DNA of 64,000 bases, taken from positions 19,166,917 through 19,230,916 of the forward strand of contig OX419346.1 of NCBI GenBank assembly GCA_948470475.1, given 5' to 3'. Source of the stretch: Galaxea fascicularis. Lineage: Eukaryota > Cnidaria > Anthozoa > Scleractinia > Euphylliidae. A program made the position numbers and the translations under genes. Position 1 is the first letter of the stretch; every line of letters starts with the position of its first letter. The notes beneath the pieces were generated by a model that was given only the letters and a program-made list of their open reading frames with translations, was not told where the DNA came from and ran no database searches. This document shows positions 56,801 through 64,000 of the stretch, piece by piece.

Positions 56801-59608
56801 ATTAGGAAAGAAAAGGACCAAGAAAAGGGAGCGAAAAAGACCTGATTTTCTGCAATGTCCACTCTCAGTTGCTCTTCTGCAGTAGAACCATCTAAACAGA
56901 TGTGTATCATTATAAGAGAGGACAGTTAATTTTCCATTACTGAAAGACTCAAAACTAAAACAAAATGAAATCAGCCCTATCAATTGCAATTTCACTCTTA
57001 CACAAGTTGTGCTGTCTTGCAATGTGACGCAAAATCTGCAAAGTTAAAATGGGATTATCACGATGACCATGGAATTAAAGAAGGGTGCTCATTAAAATGA
57101 GAATTGTCAACTGAATTATTATGGTATACACTGAAGTGGTCTCTTAGGCTCAGAGAAGAGGTGCAGACGGTTGGGTGGGAGGGGCACCCTTCCCTCCCTT
57201 CTCACCCTATAAGTGGAGAAGGGAAAATAGTTGAGTGGGAGGGTCTCCTGGGGAAGGGTCTCCTGGGGGGGGGGAGAGTCAATTGCCTTTACAGATCTTT
57301 GTCATTAACTCATAGAGAAAACCTCTTTCGAGCAAGAGAGGGTATTGGGGGACTATAGAGCATATAGGAAATTGGCCTGAAAACAAATACGGCAAAAAAA
57401 AAAAATTATAAAATGACTTACTGCATTACTTTGGGTGATCTTGATATCTCCATCAATAAAATATGGAAGCTGCATTGTTGAAGTTCAGAGAACAAATATA
57501 TGAACAGAATTGACGAACACAATTTCCCATGCCCTGACAGTTAGAACTACCATCTTTAGCCCCCCAAAATTAAAAAAATGATGATGTTAATTTAATGTGT
57601 GCAGGATGTTGATTAGCAATAAAAGCCAAAAAATTTCAATGTTTTTTAAGGTTTTTAATCAGTATGTTGACTTTTGCTCTTTACCCGCCACTAATTACAC
57701 CACCTCCCCCTCCCCCCGCCTCTAGTCAACCATTTATTTCCCAATAGTAACCACCATCTTACTTCTCTTTTGCATATCTCTAATTTATCAAGCATACAGA
57801 GCATAAGAATACAGGAAATGATCATCTGGGATCAGTTGAGTTGTTTATACAAATTCTCCCAACATGTAACATTCGAAATATGCGAGAACAGTAAGGAGAA
57901 TCCAAAATGTTGGAGTGCAAGAATCATCTGATCCTGCCACCCATCACTAGCCCCCCTCCCTCCCCCCTTCCCTCCCCCCTTTGCAGACTGTACCCTTTTA
58001 TCTAGAGCGCAATGTGTAGTCCAAAAAGTGTCCATACCCCCCTCCCCCTGCAGAGGGTTGTTTTACATCGCACCCCCAACCCCTTTGGAAAATCCAATTT
58101 AGCTTATACCCATATGACTTCAAGCCTTTCTTTTAGCACTTTGCTCTTACAGCCTCTTCCTCCTTGGGATTTCCATTGACTTGTCATGGGGGTGGTATGG
58201 ATATTTTCTGGAACTGACTGCCTAATCATACAGTCAGGATATTTTTACACTTCATTGATCAGGACACAGATTTCTGAAACTAATATGGCCTAACTAAAAT
58301 GCTTGCAATATAATACCCACGCCAATGTCACTATGCATATTCAGCATTCAAATTTCTTCAAACATTGCAATGTCTGTATACATGCATAGAAGTTAAACCT
58401 GTATAGCACTTGATAAGTGCTTTAGCAACATCAAAATTATGTTTTTGAAAAGTCGTATTGCATTTATTGCAAGACTGAGTTACTGCAACATGGATTTAAG
58501 CTACTTACATTAGGAAAATCCAGTCCAAGTGTGAACTTAATTGAAAACCAATCCTGATCAGGATCTAAGATTCAAATGGAAACAGATAGTGTATTCTTAT
58601 TATCATCTGATTTCTCCAGGAAAGTTCCTCTAAAGGTCTGCATTTGGTTTTGCACCTCAAGGTAGTATGAACTGCAGTGTGTTATTAAGCCCAAAAATAT
58701 TCATACCTATCTGAAGACCATGTTTTTGGGTGGGTTCTTGATCACACCCCTTTTTTCTAACCACATCCAGGAGGGTCCCCTATACTTTTTTCGTGAAACG
58801 TGATTGGGACTATTTTTTTTCTTGTGAAACGTGATTTAGGTTTATTTGTTCATTCGTGATTCGTGATTGCGATATTTGATTTTATCGTGAACGTGAACGA
58901 AGTTTGGGAATTATCCGAAATGCGTGAACAGTCTCAATATTTTTACGTGAATGCATTTTCCAAAGTGGTATAGGGGACCCTCATCCAGCCTGTTTAGCCC
59001 TCAAGAAATTCCAATAAAGTATAAGATATCAGTCTTTAAGTTGCTGTTTATTTTAGTGTACAGGTCATGCAACCTTCATTAATGTTTAGTTTAATAATTA
59101 TTCTATGTGGTACCATGCCCCCCACCCGCTTATTTGATTGCATGACAATATAATCACTGTGGTCCTGTGGTGAATTGCGTTCGATTTCAAGTGATCAAAC
59201 AGATCAGAGGGCATTGTTTTGAATAAAGTATCTCAAAAACTATTACTCATATTACTCGAAAAAAGCGGACAACCACTGCATAATTACCTATAACTTATGA
59301 GCCTACCATAACAGAAGCAAGATTGACTTACTTACTTTCTTCTGTCTCGTAACGTTCGTCTGTAAACTCTGTTTCTGTGTAATGCAGTAAAAGACGAATG
59401 GGTTCCGCAAGCTGTTGACATAAACGAATGGAAGTTTATAGCGCCGTATGCTGCTGATAAGCGTTGATGACCTGTCGTGTCGTTGAGATCATGATTCTAG
59501 ATCCGACAGCTGCACTGTGCCCATTTGTCAAACAATTTCAACTTAGCGTTAACAAAAAAATCAATCGCTTACCCCACGTATATTCCAATAACCAAGAATT
59601 GGAGCCAT
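53861..59608 (-). CDS. GSTM: Glutathione S-transferase, mu class, complete, 11 exons
   Basis: Minus-strand exons in transcript order: 59608-59573, 59411-59336, 58564-58509, 57469-57422, 57035-57002, 56891-56842, 56111-56061, 55883-55788, 55418-55329, 54442-54422 and 53944-53861. All have GT/AG borders and join to exactly 213 codons plus TAG (mu family about 218). The protein starts MAPILGYWNIRGLAEPIRLL with the catalytic tyrosine (Y7), then DFPNLPYFIDGDIKITQSNA (cis-proline and GSH-binding QSN). The helical C-terminal domain has EEQLRVDIAENQ, CYNPNLEKLKPDY, FLGSRKYLAGDKISFVDF and AYRKSDKFKAHPI, all matching mu-class landmarks. It is a soluble dimeric enzyme that conjugates glutathione to electrophiles. 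The start has a clean context and fits the family. A second copy lies upstream (61579 onward). Confidence 0.95.
54422..54442 (-). CDS. GSTM: 21-nt GST microexon (EFLTRFE)
   Basis: Seven codons between acceptor tag and donor gtaaac fill the mu-class segment between PNIK and ELPAI. The neighbouring GST has the matching microexon at 63060-63080. Confidence 0.9.
54751..55096. mobile_element. MITE with TA duplication and GGGAGCTTTA ends
   Basis: Ends gggagctttagc and gttaaagctccc are flanked by TA on both sides (54749-54750, 55097-55098). Inside, ggcggcaacggcaacgggaacg pairs with cgttttcgttgccgtcgccg. Tc1/mariner-like by its target site. It lies in a GST intron. Confidence 0.75.
55483..55500. repeat. 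Poly-G run
   Basis: An uninterrupted run of about 18 G in a GST intron. Prone to sequencing and slippage error. Confidence 0.85.
57970..58215. repeat. Dispersed GC-rich repeat, copy 2 (see 13290-13490)
   Basis: catacccccctccccctgc, ccttgggatttccattgac and ggtatggatattttctgga. Intronic. Confidence 0.45.
58770..58982. mobile_element. MITE with ends GGAGGGTCCCCTATAC / GTATAGGGGACCCTC
   Basis: The ends are inverted. The middle contains repeated cgtgaaacgtgatt and attcgtgattcgtgatt words. It lies in a GST intron. Confidence 0.75.
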
Positions 59609-60377
59609 CGCTTCCGAAATTATCGCTATGAACCTTTGATCTCCAACTACTCCTGATCTGCACAAGATACACCTTGCATTTACAGTAAATTGGGTCCAGT
59701 CTTGTCGAGCCACCCCCAGGGCGCCAGCTCCATCCAAATTAGAAGGAAGCTTTCATCTGGGATGCATCCAACCTTATACAATGCTTTTGGTTTCATTGTT
59801 CTCTCTTTTTGCCTCCTCGATTGTTGATGGTTTGCGTTCGAAAGCCTTGCGGTATTTGTAACACCGTCGTTCGATTGTCACACAATGGAAAACTTCCTTT
59901 TGTCACGCAATGCGTTTCGTGATGACGCTTGTCTTTACTTCAAGACATTTTAAACCAAGAAAAAAAGAGAATTAAATTAAATCAGAACGAAAGGGAATGC
60001 CAGTCAGCATAAGAATCCTTTAACCCAGGAAAGATAAAAAGTTCGAAAGCCAACCACAGAAAATGAAAACCGAGAGGATTAATATTTGAGTTTATTTTGA
60101 GGCATGGTCACACAAATGAACACTTGACAAGGCGTTTGGTGCTCCAGGAGATTAGTATGACCTACAACTCGTAAATAACAGGTTTTTAGGCTTTTGATTC
60201 CAGTAAAAAGCGACCTGTATCATTCTCCATCGTTTCCCGCCCCTCCCCTTTGCACTTATCAGTTATGTCATTCGTGCGTCTATACCAATCAAAACACGAG
60301 TTTTACAGTGTCTATTGTATAAACTTTCATTAGCACCATACTAGAAGAAAATCGGCCGTACAACATAATTTGCCTTA

Positions 60378-60598
60378 CAGTGCGACGCGCCTTACCGTGG
60401 CCATGCACCCAACAAACATTTTTACAAGATAGCCAATCAGGTTACGCGAATTTGATTGACAGACACGCCTCCGTAGAACGTTTCAACACACAACAATCAA
60501 ATGGAGGAGTGTCTGTCAATCAAATATGCTTACCCTGATTGGCTAACTTGTAAAATTAAAATGTTTGTTGGGTGGCCACGGTGAGGTGCGTCGCACTG
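60378..60598. mobile_element. Palindromic MITE with CAGTGCGACGC ends
   Basis: cagtgcgacgcgccttacc, catgcacccaacaaacattt, agccaatcag and gattgacagacacgcctcc pair with their complements (ggaggagtgtctgtcaatc, ctgattggct, aatgtttgttgggtggcc, ggtgcgtcgcactg) around a 30-bp centre. Intergenic between the two GST genes. Confidence 0.85.
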
Positions 60599-60829
60599 TC
60601 TGGCCACATTAAGCCTAAGGGAAGACTTACCTGCCAGTATCATCCCAAGAAGTTCATTCAATAAATACAAATTTAGTTTCTTTGTTAGAACAATTAAGGA
60701 CTGAAACATTCAGGTCAATTTTAACTTATTCAAATCCATTGCCGCTATTTGGAAAAGGGTCTGTTAGATATATCTAAATTACTTACGGCTCAACTGAAGC
60801 AATCATATGAATCGGATTCCATCACAGAA

Positions 60830-61000
60830 TCAGGTGTTATATCAGCTGAGAAAATGTAAGTTGAAATTTGACAAATTTACAGATGTTTGTATAACTGGGG
60901 CTATGGCATTTTCCCACAGTCATACAAACGTCTGTAAGTTTTTCATTTTTTCAACTTACATTTTCTCAGCTGATGTTACACCTGATTTGCCAAAACTTTA
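60830..61000. mobile_element. Palindromic repeat (AATCAGGTGTTATATCAGCTGAGAAAATGT)
   Basis: Left aatcaggtgttatatcagct, gagaaaatgtaagttgaaa and acagatgtttgtat pair with right atacaaacgtctgt, tttcaacttacattttctc and agctgatgttacacctgatt. No coding. Confidence 0.8.
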
Positions 61001-61473
61001 CAAAGTTACTAATCAAAAGGAAAGGTGTTCTTTCTAATGCTGGTATACGTTTCTAATTTTAACTTATTTGAAGGTTTAGGCGCCATTTTGGAGAAGGCTC
61101 TATTTGCTGCATGTAAAGGCTGTGAGCCTCAGCTGACCACATCTATGTTATGGGAAACTGTTAGCGATTAAATTTGTAGATGTAGATGAAAATTGGCCCT
61201 CGTCTTTCTTGTACGAAACTCGCTGCGCCCGGTCCGTACTGTCAAAGCCTCGGGCGGATATTCTCCCAGTCGGCCCTCGCGCTTTGTTAATAGGAAATTA
61301 TTTTATTACACGACTGAAGAAAGCTTTGAAGTTGTTATCGATATGAGAAAAATCTAGCCAAAGAGAGCGGTAAAGTCCGTAATGAAACAAAAAAGGAATC
61401 ACCGGGGCTCGGTCTACGTATTGAGAGACCAGAAAAGCAACACCACTTAATAGTTTAAATTGCAAACCGACTG

Positions 61474-61483
61474 TTTATTTATT
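61474..61483 (-). terminator. Candidate overlapping poly(A) signals of the second GST gene
   Basis: The minus strand carries AATAAATAAA about 100 nt downstream of the stop at 61579. Another AATAAA lies near 61550. Confidence 0.5.
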
Positions 61484-61578
61484 TTACAATACTACAACCA
61501 AGAATTAAGTATCACACTAAGACATTAGTTTGTTGAGACTTCTGCAATATTTATTTCTTGACTCAGTTATTCCAGGGA

Positions 61579-62361
61579 TTATTTGAAAAGCGCCATTTTG
61601 TTGTTGATAGGACGGGCTTTGAATTTGTCCGACTTCCTGTAGGCGGAGATGGCAGGTAACTCCTGAGAAAAAAAAATTGTACAGGAAATACTTTTATTAT
61701 ATATAAGATCACAGTTGTTATGGTAGCTCTCTTGCTTAGGAAAGTTCCAGTTAGAGTGATTTCCCTGGGAAACCTCTGTTCCTTTGGAGAAGTGATCACT
61801 TGCGTGAAGCTAACACGAAGGGAGATTCCAGGAACATCGCAAAGGAGGGTACCCCGATACTCCGGGGACAATATTATTCCTCTAATAATACACTTGAAAA
61901 AATTACTCGATTGTGATTGGCTGAGAGCAGTGCAGTTCAAGTGTAACACGAGTGCAAAAAAGTGTAACACAAGTGCAAATTACAACGATTTCCGAAGTTA
62001 AAACGAAGACTCGAAGACTTCCGAAGACCAACCGATGTATTTCGAAGACCGCCGAATATCGTGCGAAACCTTCCGAAGATTTCCGAAGACCACACGAAGA
62101 TGTCCGAAGATCGCCGAACACTTACGAAGATCACCCGAATGCTTCCGAAGATTTCCGACGATCACCCGAACACCTCCGAAGATCACCGAAGATTACCCGA
62201 ACACTACCAAAGATTTCCGAAGATTACCGAACACTTTCGGTGATCTCCGGATATTTTCGAAGCTTCTCCAAGTTTCGGAAGATCGAGGGCAATGCCTTCT
62301 GTGTACCTCAGTAGTCAATTGCACTCGCCCTACGGGCTCGTGCAATTTTGTTGGTCTTTGA

Positions 62362-62409
<48 letters not shown>

Positions 62410-63080
62410 GTGATTACCTATACAAAGAGTGATTTTTTCGTTGTAATATCAATGCTTTATAAAACAGTGGCCACGAGAATTAAGGGTTTGTTTGATAATT
62501 TAACAATATCTCCCTACTACTTTTACAGCAAAAGTGTAAGGGTAACAAAATTAATGAGAATTTAAATTTTGAGCTTAGGGTTGAAAGGGTTAATGATTAC
62601 TGGACCTACTTTACAATTGTATCAAGTTACTGAGGAGAATTACAGTCAAACTAAGTGAAGCGTACCCCTCAAGATTGCATTAATGATTTGATTATTTGAA
62701 ACTTGAATCCGCTAGTCGTTTCGAGAATGCAATAATGAAATTGATTATTCGAATATTGAACTCGCTCGCTCGATCCAAGAATACGGCTTACGGGTTCCGT
62801 TTTCGAAAATTCAATTCACTATTGCATTCTAGGAAAGACCAGTTGGTTTGAAACCTACTAGTCGCAACAGTGAATTGATTTTTCGAAAAGGGAACCCGTT
62901 AGCCGTATTCTTGGATCAAGCGAGCGAGTTCAATATTCGAATAATCAATTTCATTATTGCATTCTCGAAACGACTAGCGGGTTCAAGTTTCAAATAATCA
63001 AATCATTAATGCAATCTTGAGGGGTACGCTTCACTTAGTTTGACTGTAAAGAGCTTTACCTCAACACGGGTTAGAAATTC
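61579..63080 (-). CDS. GSTM: Second mu-class glutathione S-transferase, last two coding exons, continues past the window
   Basis: Exon 63080-63060 (EFLTRVE, 21 nt) and terminal exon 61662-61579 (ELPAISAYRKSDKFKARPIN, then NKMALFK, stop TAA) match the same two exons of the neighbouring GST in length and phase. The ending RPINNKMALFK is closer to the vertebrate mu-class consensus (RP..SKMA) than that of its neighbour. The exon for the preceding ISFVDF...PNIK segment is not seen up to 64000, so the rest lies to the right. It is a tandem duplicate of the 53861-59608 gene. The intron between these exons is filled with repeats. Confidence 0.88.
61885..62405. mobile_element. Non-autonomous element carrying a tandem array
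   Basis: The left part ttgaaaaaattactcgattg, tgattggctgagagcagtgc and the right part caattgcactcgccctacg, ttgaaaaaatttactcgtg look like the two ends of one repeat around the array 61988-62283. Ends are approximate. Confidence 0.5.
61988..62283. repeat. Degenerate tandem array of TTCCGAAGAT / CACCCGAACAC words
   Basis: The 10-13-bp words ttccgaagat, cacccgaacact and attaccgaacact alternate for about 300 bp, giving open frames on both strands. The coding appearance is an artefact of the repeat. Confidence 0.8.
62643..63046. mobile_element. 404-bp near-perfect palindrome, pogo/Tc1-like MITE with TA target duplication
   Basis: Arms of about 187 bp (cagtcaaactaagtgaagcg ... cgcttcacttagtttgactg) differ at only a few positions. 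TA flanks both ends (62641-62642, 63047-63048). The short central loop is about 30 bp. It ends only 13 bp before the GST microexon 63060-63080. Confidence 0.87.
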
Positions 63081-63460
63081 CTGCAAAATAAAAAAAATAA
63101 AACATAAAAAATGGAAAAAGAAAATTAACACTGACTGATAAACAAGGAAGGCAGATTAAAGGCTTAAACAGTGGATCTTGTAATGTGTATTAGACACTCT
63201 TAACCAAGGAATGTATTGAACCTTTACACAACTTCCCCTGCAGTCCCTATCAGTATGGTCAGTATGTAGGATGTAGTTACATTGTGATAACAACCTAGTT
63301 TACTGGCTTAAGCTCCCACATAGACTCTCACTTTGTGTTAGAGCATTTAAACCAGTAATAGTAATCAGAAGGTCATATTAGCTTCGAATTTTGCCAGGAG
63401 AACCGGGATTTTTTTTCCAGATATCCTTCTCGACAATGTTTACAGGGATTGTGTCCATCA

Positions 63461-63955
63461 ATTTGTTAAGGGGGGACTAACTCAACGACAAAATTAGCTA
63501 AAATTGTTGCTATGGAAAGTTCCCAACTCTCATATCTTGGAAACCCTAACTTGTCTGGCTATGTATTTACACTCAAAAAGGTTTTTAAGATTTTCATGTC
63601 ACAACCATATTTGTTAAGTCACGTGACCAGAACAGAAAAAAGTCTAAAACTTGAGCGGCATACACTTTTGGATATTGAGAAAGGTGCCAATGGTAAACGA
63701 TCGCCAAGGTGCAAAACTCTACATATTAATTTTTTTGAAATTTGCATTACCGTGAGATTTATGACGTCAAAACAATGCAAATTCAGACCATTTCGTCTTT
63801 ATCATTGCAATTATGAACATTACCAACGATCGCTTAAGTATGCTTGTAAAGAAGGCTGGTATATCTCCGATCAATTGGCAAAAAAAATTGGAACTACACA
63901 TTAGGATTTTTCTCTCTAAAGTGCAGTTGGGTCCTGGGGCAAGTTGCACATGCGC
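63461..63955. repeat. About 500-bp dispersed repeat, copy 2
   Basis: Opposite orientation to 34731-35245. Blocks ggggggactaa, tgtctggctatg, aagtcacgtgac, aaatttgcatta, ccatttcgtctttatcattgc, tgtaaagaaggctgg and ctggggcaagttgcacatg follow in mirrored order. An open frame at 63512-63904 is a by-product. The inter-element sequence is too diverged to name a class. Confidence 0.75.
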
Positions 63956-64000
63956 AATAACAATTTATAAATTTCACAAGTTTACTTTGCACTTTTCACC

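Noticed and set aside
63512..63904. 130-codon plus-strand frame near the right edge
   Set aside because: Coincides with a dispersed repeat whose inverted copy at 34731-35245 is not open. No domain recognised.

Overview
The window looks like nuclear DNA of an anthozoan cnidarian, most likely a stony coral. The evidence is AT-rich, intron-rich animal genes with canonical GT/AG splice sites, cnidarian-style proteins (Shal-type potassium channel, receptor tyrosine phosphatase, mu-class glutathione transferases), and dense short repeats: palindromic MITEs, tRNA-derived SINEs, and LINE, Penelope-like and Crypton-like scraps. The species was not determined. All homology calls come from recognising motifs, not from a database search.

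Layout. (1) 5-10286, plus strand: a complete Kv4/Shal voltage-gated K+ channel in five coding exons (625 aa). Its introns carry a non-LTR retrotransposon tail, a Crypton-like fragment and an 888-bp foldback element with a target-site duplication. (2) 10287-22752: mostly intergenic, with SINEs, MITEs, a LINE remnant split by a hairpin MITE, a Penelope-like remnant, and several weak candidate exons that I could not assign. (3) 22753-23286, plus: an intact, intronless PTTG1IP-like membrane protein (177 aa). (4) about 26050-48912, plus: a receptor-type tyrosine phosphatase. It has a possible leader exon, Ig-like exons, a Ser/Thr stalk built from an 18-bp minisatellite, one transmembrane segment, a catalytically intact D1 and a degenerate D2. 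From the first Ig-like exon to the stop it is 21 exons, 882 codons including the stop, with a reading frame that closes exactly. (5) 53861-59608, minus: a complete mu-class glutathione S-transferase, 11 exons and 213 aa, with a 21-nt microexon. (6) 61579 to beyond the right edge, minus: the last two coding exons of a second, tandem mu-class GST.

The genes do not form an operon or an obvious pathway. The channel, the PSI-domain protein and the phosphatase lie head-to-tail on the plus strand. The two GST genes are a local tandem duplication on the minus strand.

The observations I think most deserve checking are: the exon-for-exon mirror between phosphatase D1 and D2; the stalk minisatellite, in which every 18-bp unit carries a consensus 5' splice site; the pore intron that cuts the channel's selectivity-filter glycine codon; the nested and palindromic transposons with readable target duplications; and a chain of phase-compatible mini-exons at 11071-13687 that may be an unannotated small proline-rich gene. 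I found no CRISPR array, no rRNA gene and no functional tRNA gene; the tRNA-like sequences are SINE heads.
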